From Phymorhynchus buccinoides (taxonomy: Eukaryota > Mollusca > Gastropoda > Neogastropoda > Raphitomidae), in assembly GCA_017654935.2 (NCBI GenBank), contig CM065711.1, forward strand, positions 31,903,371 to 31,967,370: DNA of 64,000 nt, given 5' to 3'. The position numbers and the translations under genes were made by a program. Shown piece by piece: positions 1 to 14,300 of the stretch. The notes beneath the pieces are model-generated. The model had not been told where the DNA came from. It ran no database searches and was given only the letters and a program-made list of their open reading frames with translations. Each line of letters starts with the position of its first letter. The stretch's first letter is position 1.

Positions 1-138
1 GTCGCCATGATTGTCACAGATTGTCACATGACATAAACAAGAGTTGAGTCAAACTGGCCTGACATTGAGACATTTCGCCATCATATCTGACTAGATCTAC
101 TGAATATTTTTTGGCAGTTTTGTTATCACCGTTAAAAA

Positions 139-159
139 ATGGGTTGTATCCTTGGCTCG
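139..159 (+). CDS. Serinc: SERINC exon 1 (start codon, MGCILGS)
   Basis: A 21-nt coding exon: ATG at 139 in favourable context (A at -3, G at +4), then donor GTAAG at 160. It reads MGCILGS and joins in phase 0 to LACCFGS of exon 2, matching the MGxxLG start typical of animal SERINCs. Only 138 bases lie upstream, so the promoter is outside the window or very close to the edge. Confidence 0.85.
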
Positions 160-2661
160 GTAAGTCTACGCAATGTTTAATAGCAGTACAACTTCTGGAT
201 TTTTTTCAGGTTGTTTCAGAAAGTTTGGTGCCCCCCAAATTTGAAACTTCTTGAACTTCTTCTTCTTCTTCCGGTTAAAGCGCCCACAATCAACAATTTG
301 ATGTTTATGGCACTATTTCGGTCGAGGTCCGAAGTCGGAAAAACAAAAGAATAAAATAAAATAGTAACATAAAAGAAAAAGAGAGAGCAATGACCCAGCC
401 AGCTGGTTCTATGTGGATCCCCAACATGATGCCCGTCAAAACAGGAACACCTTATTTAAAGTTATTTAAAAAACAAAACAAACAAAAAACAGTTTTTATT
501 ACAAGCCTACTGTGAGTACTAAAGCAAGTTAGAAAGATGAGTTTCATTGTTAAAGCAATAACATTAAATTAATATAGGTTAATTCAAAAATCTCCTGGAC
601 AGTAACAAAATTTTTAGTCAAATAATTTTTGATTTGGACGATTGATTTGAAGTCGTACTTTTTACCCCATGCAATATGCAAACATGTAAAATAAATTTCA
701 AATGGATGGGACGTTTTATAAGCCACGAGGCTTAAAGGCTGAAGCCTGTCCCTACCTACCTACCTACCTACCTACCTAGGTGTGCTGTTACTACTACTAC
801 TACTAGTTTTAATACTATAGTAATGTTAATTACTAAATGGTCAGGTCAGGTCAGGTCAGGTATTTGGACGACCAGGCCTTGCAGCCTCTCAATGCGTCCT
901 TCCTTTTGGTTAGAGTTTGGCAATTGCTGTGGCGGTTTTTAGCATCCATATTGATGCACTAATCATGGATGTACTTCAAGTTCAACAGGGCAATTTGTGG
1001 ATCACTGTCTAGGAGGTTTTTGAATTTGTTATGTAAGTATCTGAGGCCAGTTTAGTATGTGCAGGGAGGTTGTTCCAATATTGGGTGACTGTTAGAAAAA
1101 AAGTTTTTTCTAATGTTAGTTCTGCTGTACCTGGTTAGGATCTTAAGTTCACTATTACGGGTTTTTATTTCGTTAGACAAGTGAAACAAGCCTTTGTTAG
1201 TATTGTCAGTGCCTTGAAAAATCTTGTAAACATTTATCAAATCTCCCCTTAGTCTTCTGTATTTTAAAGATGGCAAGTCTAATTTACTTAGCCTGTCCTC
1301 ATAATCCAAATTTTTCATGGATTTTATCAGTTTGGTTGCTCTCCTCTGTACCTTCTCAATTGCACTGGACTGTCGTTTAAGAAATGCAGATTATTAAATT
1401 AAAACTTCGTGAAACTGAAACAAGTTTAACCAGGAAGTATTTTAACTAAGTCATAAGTTTCTTTATTGGCATTGTTATTGTACAACGCACATATCAAAAT
1501 TAAAATATTAAATAAAAATATAAAACAAATTTATATTAAAACAAATATATTGTAGCTCTAGGTCTCTCACACCACACCCAATCGTTCATCCGCTCTCCGC
1601 TATCTTGCTCACTCATCATGCAACCCACCACCACTTCCGCCTTCATTTTTAACCCATTATTTTATTTTTTCCTTCCTTTCCTCCTTTTTCCCTTGTTCCT
1701 TTTCTCTTTTTTTTTTCTTCTTCTTTTTCCCTCCCTTTTTTTTAAGGTAGTCTTTTTTCCCCTGAAGATCTACTAAAAAGAATATCCCACAATGCCACAT
1801 CCTCCACCCTCGCATCCTCCGATGTGTTAGATTATGTGTGTCATTAGATCCTTTCAACACGCTCTAGATGCACAACACTGTTTCTCTCACACACATGCTT
1901 GCACACACACACACACACACACAGCATGCACATACACACATGCATGTACACACACACACTTTGTACGTATGCGCAAGTTTGCTCATGAATACACACATGT
2001 ATGCTCACGCGCACACACACGTACATATGTATGTTGTATACACACACTTGTATGCTTGCTCTCACACACACACACACACACACACACGTTCACATACACA
2101 CTCACACACACATACACACACACACACATTATACACACACTCATGCATAAGTATTGTTTGGTACACACCTATCTGACATACCATTTTAATAACAAAAATG
2201 ATCTTGTAATAAAATTTAAATCACGTTTCGACTTATTCTCCATCCGCAGTTGGCCTGCTGCTTTGGCAGTGCGGCGTGTAGCTGTTGCTGTGCTGCCTGC
2301 CCTTCCTGCAAAAACTCCACAGCCTCACGCATCGGCTATTCCGTCATGCTGCTGGTCGGAACAATCGTCGCTTGTGTCATGTTGGCTCCTGACATACGCC
2401 AAGAGCTCGATAAGGTGAGGGAGGGGGAGAGAGAGAGAGAGTATTATTTATTAGGTACTTTATTTTCACAGAGGCGTCTCTGTGAAATTCGGGTTGCTCT
2501 CACCTGGAGAGCACACCGCAGCCAGAGGCGCGCCACCCTTTTTTTTTTTCATGCGATTTTTGTCACTGATGAGGGGGGGGGGGGGGGGGGGGGTAATTTG
2601 ACCAAATGACAACTTTTTCGTTGCCACTGGGTTTAATGTATGCTAAGTGCATGGGCATACG

Positions 2662-2692
<31 letters not shown>

Positions 2693-3480
2693 TCCACGTT
2701 CAGACCGTTAAGGCCTAGTGCAGAATGAGAGGAAAAAATCCCCTGTACCCAGGTTCGAATTCGGGTTTACTTGACACGAAGCGAACGCGATACCACTGTG
2801 CCACTCTACACCTTTAAGAGAGAAACTCAGAGAGAGAGTGTGTGTGTGTGTGTGTGTGTGTTATTCCATCATGCTGCTGGTCGGAATAATTGTCGCTTAT
2901 GTCATGTTGGCTCCTGACACGCCAAGAACTTGATATGGTGAGAGAGAGAGAGTGTGTGTTAGACTTAGAGTGTAGAGTGGCACAGTGGTAGCGCGTTCGC
3001 TTCATGTCAAGTAAACCCTAGTTCGAACCTGGGTACAGGGGATTTTTCCTCTCGTTTTGCACTAGCCGACTAGGCCTTGCGGTCTGAACGTGGAATCTTT
3101 CGGATGAGACGATAAACCGAGGTCCCATGTGCTCATGCACTTAGCACACGTTAAACCCAGTGGCAATGAAAAAGTTGTCATTTGGTCAAAATTTACCCCC
3201 CTCCCTTCCTTCCTCGTCACACAAAAATCGCATGCAACAACAAAAATTAAAAAATTGGGTGGCGCGCCTCTGGCTGCGACGCGCTCCAGGTGTGAGCAAC
3301 ACGAATTTCACAGAGACGCCTCTGTGACTATAATGTACCTAACCTAACCTTATTCCATCATGCTGCTGGTCGGAACAATCTTCGCCTGTTGCATGCTGGC
3401 TTCTGACATTCGCCAAGAACTCGACAAGATGAGAGAGGGACAGAAACTGTATGCATGTGAGAGTCAGAGAGAGAGAGAGA

Positions 3481-3520
<40 letters not shown>

Positions 3521-5284
3521 TGTGTGTGTATGTGTTTAACCTCATTTATTCGTTTTATTAAAAAGAACAACATGAGTCATGAAATTCTTTTAAGATAGTG
3601 AAACTAATAAAAGTGCTTTTATTAAATCTTACTGAGCACTGCTTGCAAAAATAGACATTTTCTAAGTAATTGTATTTGAATAATTTATTCATTATTTATT
3701 TTCCCACAGATCCCTGGCCTGTGCAAAGATTTTGTCGACATCAGCGTCTACAAGAGCTCGGACGATCGAGCGGAGCAGTGTGACAACGTTGTTGGATTCT
3801 TGGCGGTGTACCGCGTCTGTTTTGCCATGGCTGGGTTCTTTGTCTTGCTGGCCCTCGTCATGATCAAAGTGAAATCGTCCAGAGACCCTCGAGCCAAGTT
3901 TCAGAATGGGTGAGAGAGGGGGGGGGGGAGAGAGGGGGGGGGGGATGTCAGAATGTGTGTGTCTGTTTTGATATGGCGGCGTTCTTTTGTTGGATGGCTC
4001 TCGTCATGATCAAAGTGAAATCGTCCAGAGACCCTCGAGCCAAGTTTCAGAATAGGTGAGAGAGGGGGGTGGGGTGGAGAGAAGGGGTGGGGGGTGGAAA
4101 TGTCAGAATGAGGGGGTGTTTAAGTACAAGATTGCCAACAAATAATGACTTTGAGATGGAGGGTCGTAAACATGATGTTTAAAGTACAAGATTGCCAACA
4201 AATGTTTGAATGGAGGGTCGTAAACATGAGATTGCCAAGATTGCCAACAAATAATGACTTTGAGATGGAGGGTCGTAAACAGGGGGTCGTAAACAGATGA
4301 GGGTGTAAACATGATGGGGGTGTTTAAAGTACAAGATTGCCAACAAAATAATGACTTTGAGATGGAGGGTCGTAAACATGATGAGGGTGTTACAAGATTG
4401 CCAACAAAAAAATGACTTTGAGATAGGGTCAAGATTGTTTAAAGTACAAACAAAAAAAATGACTTTGAGATGGAGGGTCGTAAACATGATGGGGGTGTTT
4501 AAGTACAAGATTGCCAACAAAAAATGACTTTGAGATTGAGGGTCGTAAACATGATGAGGGTGTTTAAAGTACAAGATTGCCAACAAAAAATGACTTTGAG
4601 ATGGAGGGTCGTAAACATGATGAGGGTGTTTAAGTACAAGATTGCCAACAAATAATGACTTTGAGATGGAGGGTCGTAAACATGATGAGGGTGTTTAAGT
4701 ACAAGATTGCCAACAAATAATGACTTTGAGATGGAGGGTCGTAAACATGAGGGGGGTGTTTAAAGCACAAATGAAACTATCGTTAATAGATACAAATAAA
4801 AAATTAAAAAATATAAAAAAAGTGCCTTTGCCGAGAATCGAACCTGGAACCATTGGCATGACAGACAGACACTCTACCAATGAGCTATCGAGGCTTTCAG
4901 TGTTGATGAGTTTCTTAACTCATGTTGTCTGTTGAATACTCTCTAACCCACTTATCTAAAATGTTATCTGTTTGTTATCTGTTTACAGTGTTGTTTTAAG
5001 TATTTAATTATTCAAATCATTATTGTTTGAAAGCTTGCATAAACATCTATGTGTATTTGAAAGTTTGAACAATGTACGCCTTCTATTTCCCGAGAAAATA
5101 CCAACGTTAAAGTTTGGAGATTAGACCACGGACACAACGCACACACACGCACACGCACACGCACACGCACACACACACACACAACCGAACAACTATTATA
5201 CTATAGACTCACTTCGTGTTAACACAATGTAGTATGTACGCCTTCTATTTCCCGAGAAAATGCCAAAGATTAGACCACGGACGC

Positions 5285-5336
<52 letters not shown>

Positions 5337-5337
5337 T

Positions 5338-5378
<41 letters not shown>

Positions 5379-8300
5379 TATGACACAAACATACAGTATT
5401 TATACGGCGCTGAATCTTGATAGAAATCAAATCAAGTCAGAAAAGCGTGTAGCTGAAGCCACGAAACAAATCGGCTGTTTTCACACACGTTAGCATTCAT
5501 AACGCATTCAAGCAAAAATGCAATACAAAGCGAACACACACGTATGACATAAATGGTATACAGCAGAAAAAGACCTAAAGGCAAGAGAGAGAAGAGAAAG
5601 AGAGTGGAGCCTCAATGATGATCCCTTGGGGGGCCTAACAGGTGGGTTTTGAGGTTAGATTTGAAAGCAGAGAGGGTCGGTCGCTGACGGAGGGAAAGAG
5701 GAAGTTTGTTCCAAGATGTCGGACCTGAGACCAGTTGAAAGCTTATACCTAGGGATCTGGAGAGAAAGAGGGTCAGAAACTGAACGTAATGTGCGAGCTG
5801 GTGTATAAATGGAAATATCGCACACGCACGCACACACACACACAGAGCCAAAAATCATTATGAAATGTGTCGATGCTAACAATATCATTTTGTTTCCCAG
5901 GTTCTGGTTCTTCAAGGTTCTGATTATGGTGGGTCTGTGTGTGGCCGCCTTCTTCATCCCCCGAGGGGACTTTGGGAAAGGTGTGTTTTTGTGCTTCTTC
6001 TTCTTCCTCTTCTTTTGTTCTGATTGTATTTTGTATTGTCCTTTTCTTCTTCTTTTCTTTGAATTTGTCTTCTCCTTCTTTATCTTCTTCTGGAGAGAAA
6101 GAGGGTCAAAAACTGAACTTCTTCTTGTGTCTTCTTCTTCTTCTTCTTTCTTCAAGGTTCTTCCTTCTCTTCTTCTTCTTCTTCTTCTTCTTCTTCTTCT
6201 TCTTCTTCTTCTTCTTTCTTCTTCTTCTTCTTCTTCTTCTTCTTTTCTTCTTCTTTTTGTCCTTCTTCTTCTTCTTCTTTACTTCTTCTTCTTCTTTTTC
6301 TTCTTCTTCTTCTTCTTCTTCTTCTCTTTTGTCATTTGTTTCTTCTTCTTCATTTTCATCTTCTTTGCCTTTTTCTTCTTCTTCCTCTTCTTCTCTTTTG
6401 TCCTTTTCTTCTTCTTCTTCTTCTCCTTCTCCTTCTTCTTCCTCTTCATCATCATCTTCTTCTTCTTCTTCTTCTTCTTCGTGACCTCCTAAGCTGCAGC
6501 AAAGCAAAAGCTGCTTAATGTTGTCTGGGGAGTCTGTCTGTCGGTTCCCGGTTGGCTGACTATCCGACTACGCTACCCACGATAGCGTTTAAACAGAGGG
6601 GCCTGGGACCCTCACATTTTGCGTGTGGATGGGCAGTTAGGATATCTAGGCCAAGTTCGAAAATGAAGGTCGTTGGTCAAAGGTTAAGGTCGCTAGGGCT
6701 GAAAATGCTTGCCCCATGACTGCTTGATTAAACAGCGTTTTCACAATCTAGTTCTCTTTTTTTTATATTCTTCTTTTCCACCCCTTTATGCTCTTTTTTT
6801 CCCCCTGAACCTCACCTGCTCTTCTTGCTCATCGACTCTGCTCGACTGCTCACCTTTAATACCCTGTATAAATAGTTCCCCCACCTTCTGGAAGTTCTGT
6901 GCTTGTAGCTTCCTCTAATCTGTCACTCTTTGACTCTGCCTTTTCCCTTTGCTTGCTGTCGTCTACTATCTTTCTGCCTTACCGGTGGTCCATTCTCCTT
7001 CCCTTTTTTCACGAAACACTTTCAAGAACATTTCCTCCACCAGCCGAAGTCGGACTTGCTGGGCCTGACTATTTCTTAGTTAGGCGCATAACGGCAGCAT
7101 GACGCATCTGCACTCATAATTGACAGGAAGCTGTCTGAGCGATCGAAGAAAAAAAAGCTGGTTCTTCTCATGGACTTTGCCCACCTTTAAAGTGACGTTG
7201 ACTGATTGATTGATTGATTGATTGATGTTTTCAGCGTGGATGGTGATAGGGCTCATTGGTGCCTTCCTGTTCATCCTCATTCAGCTGGTCCTCCTCATCG
7301 ACTTTGCCCACGGCTGGGCCGACAGCTGGGTGGGACGGTATGAAGAAGATGGGTCTAAGGCGCACTATGTGGGTGAGTCTATTCTGATTCCTGCCCAGTT
7401 TGTCATAATAGCAGCTGACAGACACTTGCACACATGTGCACACGCCTACACAATCACACACACAACAACAACATACAGTATTTATACGGCGCTGAATCTT
7501 GATAGAAATCAAATCAAGGCGCACACACACACGTTAGCATTCATAGCACATCATATAGTAAAAAGCCAACTGTCCGTCCGTGTGTCTGTGTGTCTGAAGC
7601 ACGAAACGGGCCTTATAACTCCGCCGTTTTTCGACCGATTCGCTTCAAATTTGCTGTGAGCCCTAACGGGGCGATGGCAACGGCAGCCGAGGCGGCCGTG
7701 TCATTTGCGCGGTTTTGCAAATGCGCGAAACGCGCATCCGACGGCCTTTCGGCGCCCGTATCTCCGGTATTTCTGGACCGATTGCCTTCAAATTTGGCAG
7801 ATATATGACCGGGGACGGTGACTATCAATGTGCCAAACCGGAAGCGAATCCATTACTTAGGCGCATAACAGCAGCATGATGCAAAATGGGCCTTATAACT
7901 CTACCGGTTTTCAACCGAATCGCGTCAAATTTGCTGTCAGGCTTGCTGTCACCGGGGCAAAGCCTGGCAGCAAATTTGAAGAAAATCGGGAGATCGCGTC
8001 ACTCTCAGAGCAGCGCCAACGGGAAACAGGGCTTTATAACTCTGCCGTTTCTTAACGAAATCGCTTCAAATTTGCTGTACTCAGCGTTACCAGTACTTGG
8101 CGTTACCGTTACTAGGGAGAGCGCATCACTCTCAGAGCAGCGCCAACGCGAAACAGGGCCTTATAACTCCACCGTTTCTTTACCAAATCGCTTCAAATTT
8201 GCTGTACTCAGCGTTACCAATACTTGGCATTACCGTTACTAGGCGTTACTGGTACTCAGCGTTGCGCTAGTTCAAACAAAAATGCAATGCAAAGCGAACA

Positions 8301-11300
8301 CACACCTATGACATAAATGGTATGCAGTAGAAACAGACCTAAAGGCAAGGGAGAGAAGAGAAAGAGAGTGGGGTCCTCATACACACACACACCTTATCCT
8401 CAAATTGAAAAAGGAAAGGGGCGTTTTGGATTCTAAGACGGGAGCAGTCCTTCTTTTTCTTCTGTGGCGGCGACCAACGTCTTTGTATAGAAGTAACTGT
8501 ACGCACTTAGGGGTGTGACCATAGAAACAGACAGATAGATAAAAGAAACGATGGGGTGGCGGTGGGGAAGCGCTTATAGTGATCCGATGATTTACTAATC
8601 TTGTGTACCTCGAGTCGCCTCAAATAACAGTAATAGAACGTTGGACTGTTTGAAATAAATGTACCAGGGCCTGTATTCACGTTGAGATAGCATGAGACTT
8701 AGCATCATGCTAACTTAGAAGCTCTTCCAAAAGTCCTATTAAATCCTATAGGACATTGGAAGAGCTTCTAAGTTAGCATCATGCTAAGTCTCATGCTATC
8801 TCAACGTGAATACAGGCCCTGGAGAAGAGAGAGAGGGAGAAAGGAAGGACTGAAAGCAAGGAGGGGGGGTTGTGGGGGAGAGGGCGGGAGGGGGGCAAGA
8901 GAGAGAGAGAGAGAACAAAATGGTGAAGGCGTGAAAAATAGAAAAAAAAAGTGTGAAGGCCTGTCCTCACTGCATGCAATTCGATTCTCCACGATCCGAT
9001 TTTGACATTTGTGAGGCATGATGACGTGAAATCCTGCTGTCGAAATGAATCTGATGAAATCCCACTAGTTCACTATGTTTATAGTCTCCCCTACACGAAT
9101 CTGATAAAATATCTTACTTTTGTATCGGATATTTGATTTGAGTCGTGTATTGCGGTCTACATCAGTACAGTGAACGAAAATAGTTATTTTCAGACGGAAG
9201 TATTTCACGTGAATCGTGACTCACAGACATCGTCACAATCGTATCATATTGGGGTCAAATTGTATGCAGTGTGGCTAGGTCTTAAACGAGATTGGGGTAG
9301 GCAAGGGGTAAATTAAATAATAATAATTAATAATGCTTGTATAGTGCAGAATCTTGCTAAGCAACTCAATGCGCTTTTCACTCACCATTCGTACAGAACA
9401 TTTCTAACAGACTGGTTCACGTATCCTCACCATACATCTCTATGAAAATGAATACATTAGAGAATGAAGTGCATTCATATAAAAAAACGCACTGCATATA
9501 ATCATAACACAACACACTAACACCCCCCTCCCTCCCTACACCCCCCCCCCCCCACATCCCCATCCCCACCCCCTACCCTCATCCCCACGCCCCACACACA
9601 CGCACACGCATTAATTGACCTCATACTCAACGTCATTGAGCTGGAAGACAAGAGTGGGGAAAGGATCATAGACTTTGCAGAGAGAAAGCTTTCCTGAAGA
9701 AGCGGGTTTTTAGTTGGGACTTGGATGAAGGAAGAGTGGACTGGTTACGGGTATGTATGGTAAGGGAGAGAGTTCCAATTAAGGGGTGGGGAAAGGAAAG
9801 AAAACTCTGGTAAGAGAACGAACGAACGAACAAATGGTGTGGGGTTGTTTTTTTTATTGAGGGAGGAGAAGCGGAATAAGCACAGAAAGAGATGGGGAAA
9901 GAACTAAAGAAAGAGGAGTCATGTATGTGTGTGAGTGTTTTGTTTCTATTTCTGTACGACTGATGACGTTTATTTTCTGTTGATTTCAGGTCTGCTGGTC
10001 TTCACGGCGGTCTTCTACATTCTAACCATCACCGGAACTGTCCTCTTCTACATCTTCTACGCGGATGTTAGTACTGCTTCAGTTTCATCTTTGTTGGGGT
10101 TTATTTATTGGGTCCCCCCGTGGGGATACCGGGGGGTCTCGTAAAAATAGTTCCCCCACCTTCTGGAAGTACTGTGCTTGTAACTTCCTCTAATCTGCCA
10201 CTCTCTTTGACTCTGCCTTTTCCCTTTGCCTTCTATCATCTACCTACTATCTTTCTGACTTATTATTGGCCAATTCTCCTGCCTTAAAAAAAAAAATCTT
10301 CCAAATAATTTTTTTTCCTTTGAGCTCCTCCGAAATCAGAATGTGTCAGCTGTACGCAGCGGGGAGACCAGTGAAAACTGAAAACCGGACACACACGTAC
10401 CTGACCCATTATGGCATAAGGCCTGGGAATGCAGAAGAAGAAGAAGGAGAAGAATTTATTGGGGGTTTTTTTTTTCAAGGGGTGGGGGGGGTGGGGGGGG
10501 GGATGTTTATCTCCTGTATGTGTATCTAACGCACTTTGATCTTCTGTTGTGTTTTAATCTATAACCTGAATTATTTTTTTTAACTAGGGAAAGCCATGCT
10601 TCAGAAAAATGTTGAAGTGCTGCTTTGCTTTCTTACCAAAAAATGTGATTCTAGAAACGTGAAATAATTAGAAGGGAAAATCTATGTACCATAATTTTCG
10701 GACTATAAGGCGATATTTTGTTCTCCAATTTCGACCTATGCGCCTAATAAACGAGGGCGCCCTATTAGTGAACAAAATCGTGAGAAGAGAGGCAACGATT
10801 GCCGTGCTCAGTACAGTCTACTGTGAGTCACAACATCGAAAGTGGTCACGAGTCGCCGATATGACGAATACTCGCGTTAAAATGCTTCAAAATCCCTATT
10901 ATCATCCGAGATACTGTCCAACAGATGCCACAACCCTTCATTGGATGTACAAAGCATCGTTGTACAGCTTAAAATGCCATAATTCTACCAGTTTTCGCGA
11001 AGAATTGTCCAAACACAACAACCAGAAGTCGCAAAAAAGGAAGTTCGATTATTTGAGAAGGGAGCCAACTCTCGTTTATGACAGCAGTAATGGCGGTCGG
11101 TAAGCGTTTACAGGACGTGTACGGGCTTCAAACTTCGACTTTCTTTTGCAAGGTGTGTATCGCCTTATAAACGAGGGCGCCCTTTACTTTAATTTTTTCA
11201 GATTTCTCTTGAAAATTGCCCTATTCGCCTTATACACAGCAGTGCCTAATGATCAGAAACATACGGTACTAAGAGATGTGTTTATGCCTTTCCCTCCGTC

Positions 11301-14300
11301 AGCGACCGACCCTCTCTGCTTTCAAATCTAACCTCAAAACCCACCTGTTTCCCCCCATCATTGTGGCTCCACTCTCGTTCTCTTCTCTCTCTTGCCTTTA
11401 GGTCTGTTTCTGCTGTATACCATGTATGTCATACGTGTGTGTTCGCTTTGTATTGCATTGTTGTTTGTGCGCTTTGATTTGATTTCTATCAAGATTGAGC
11501 GCCGTGTGAATACTGTATGTTGTTGTTGGGTTTTTTCATTCACTGCAGTGATCAATGGGTCGTCTGTTGTTGTTGTTGTTGGGTTTTTTCATTCACTGCA
11601 GTGACCAATGGGTCGTCTGTTGTTGGACAGGGGGACTGCAAGCTGCACAAGTTCTTCGTCTCCTTCAACCTCATCCTGTGCCTTGGGATGAGTGGGGTGT
11701 CCATTATACCCCCAGTGCAGAATGGTATGTGATGGTGATGGTGATGATGGTGATGGTGATGATGGTGGTGGTGATGGTGATGATGATGATGGTGGTGGTG
11801 ATGATGATGATGGTGGTGGTGATGATGGTGATGATGATGGTGGTGGTGATGATGATGGTGATGATGGTGATGATGATGATGATGATGATGGTGGTGATGA
11901 TGGTGGTGGTGATGATGATGGTGGTGATGATGATGGTGGTGGTGATGATGATGGTGATGATGATGATGATGATGGTGGTGGTGATGATGATGATGGTGGT
12001 GATGATGATGGTGGTGGTGATGATGGTGATGGTGATGATGATGATGGTGGTGATGATGATGATGATGGTGGTGATGATGATGGTGGTGGTGATGATGGTG
12101 GTGGTGATGATGGTGGTGATGATGATGGTGGTGGTGGTGATGATCATGATGATGGTGATGATGATGATGATGTGGTGGTGGTGATGATGATGATGGTGGT
12201 GATGATTATGATGAAGATGGTGATGAAGATGATGATGAAATGTGTGTCCAAAGTATAGAATGATAAATGTCGGCTATGCTTTCCTTGTCAACATTAATTG
12301 TGTGTGTGCGTTTCTTGTATACGTGTGTGTGTGTGCATGCGCGCATGTTTATGTGTTTGTGTGTGTGTGTTTGGGAAGAGTGGTTGCTAATCTACGTGCA
12401 AGATATTCGTTTTGTTTTGCTGAACACCGCTGTGTGCGGTGTTTTGTGGTCATCTGCAATCAATTAGCTATGAGTATAATGATGACACTGTGACAGGATT
12501 GTGAGTATTTCCATTACAGCACAGCCACGCTCAGGGCTGCTCCAAGCCAGCATCATCAGCGCCTACATCACCTATCTGACTTGGTCCGCTATGACCAACA
12601 ACCCAGGTGTGTGTTTGTCTGTCTGTCTGTCTATGCATATGTCTGTCTGTCTGTCTATGCATATGTCTGTGTGTGTCTGTCTGTCTATGCATATGTTTGT
12701 GTGTTGGTCTGTCTGTCTGTCTATGCATATGTCTGTGTGTTTGTCTGTCTAAGCATATGTCTGTGTGTTGGTCTGTCTGTCTGTCTATGCATATGTCTGT
12801 GTGTTGGTCTTTCTGTCTATGCATATGTCTGTGTGTTGGTCTGTGTGTCTGTCTATGCATATGTCTGTGTGTTTGTCTGTCTATGCATATGTGCCAAGGC
12901 AAGGTAAGTATTAAAATTACCTCCCTTTAAGACCCCTCCCGTATGCGACCTCATTTTGCATGATTTTTGAAAGTCTTATAAGGGAGGTTCCGCTGTATGT
13001 ATTTTGCTATGATTTCAGTATTTATGTTTTGGTGTGTGGGTTTTTTTCCTTAGACAAGTCGTGCAACCCCTCTCTGAGTCAGATCGTCAATCCCAGCAGC
13101 CACGGCAACTCCACCACAGCTTCCCCGTCGTCTGGGGATTACGCCAGGACTCAGTTTGACGCCCAGAGCATCCTGGCCCTCATCATCTGGATGCTGGCTG
13201 TGCTGTATTCTAGGTGAGTGCCACAAAGTCTGCCCAGCTTTCCCGAATCCTTCTTCTAATTTGTTCCCGGACGTATCAGATGCTCAGTCCGGTTCGGTTG
13301 ATGAAGGTCGGCCCCCCCCCCCGTGGGGATACCGGGGGGTCTTTTGTATAAATAGTTCCCCCATTTTCTGGAAGTTCTGTGCTTGTAACTTCCTCTAATC
13401 TGTCACTCTCTTTGACTCTGCCTTTTCCCCTTGCTTGCTGTCGTCTACTATCTTTCTGCCTTTCCGACCCATTCTCCTGCCTTTTTTCATGAAATACTTT
13501 CGAAAAGATTTCCTCCAGCCGAAGACGGACATGCTGGGTGTAATTATTTCTTACTTAGGCGCATGACGGCGGCATGACGCATCTGCGCTCATAATTGACA
13601 GGAAACTGTCTGAGCGATCGAAGAAGAAGGTGAAGGTTGCGGTCAACAGCAGCAACTCGGCAGTACCCCACATCTGAGGGTAGGGCAGTCCTGCAGCATG
13701 TGGTCTGGTGTCTGTAATCCTGTGTCGCACGGACATTCATCCCGTGTGGGAGATCTTCAGACGGTACAGATGGGAGAGGCGGTTGTGGTGATGACATAGA
13801 CAGACCTGCCTACTGCTATGATTTGGCCGTAGCAGCTACGAAAAATAAAGCTTTGCTACGGAGCTACGGCAACCTTAACATTGCTACGAAGAAAATATTT
13901 TTGCTTTCTAAGAGCATGACGCCCGGTTTGTCACGTGCGATAACCTAGTCACTTCCGTTTTTATCAGTGACTGTGCATGCGTTCTTATTACTTTCTCTGA
14001 AAAAAATGGCGGACTCCAGCAGCAGTAGCGATTCGGGAGATGTTTTAACCGAAAAAAACCGAACCCAAACCAGAAAGCGAAAATCATCTGGCACACCATC
14101 TTGTTCTAAGAAAAAACATTGGCCTGACGCACAAGTTTTCAAAATAGCTTACACGGAGGAGTGGCCTTGCATCGTCAGAAGTCGACTCGGTGCGAACCAT
14201 GCTCACTGCAACCTCTGCCATGCAGACTTCTCTGTGAATCATGGCGGTAGAGACGACCGTCAACACGTTCAATCGGCGAAACATAAACAGTACGTTTCGG

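Noticed and set aside
4827..4900. tRNA-Asp gene
   Set aside because: Box A and B are recognisable but anticodon and T stems do not pair well, and the unit is repeated with a common flanking body, so it is a tRNA-derived element.
11555..12258. Long Asp/Gly, Met/Val and Ile/Thr reading frames
   Set aside because: Pure GAT/GGT repeat directly behind the donor of SERINC exon 7.
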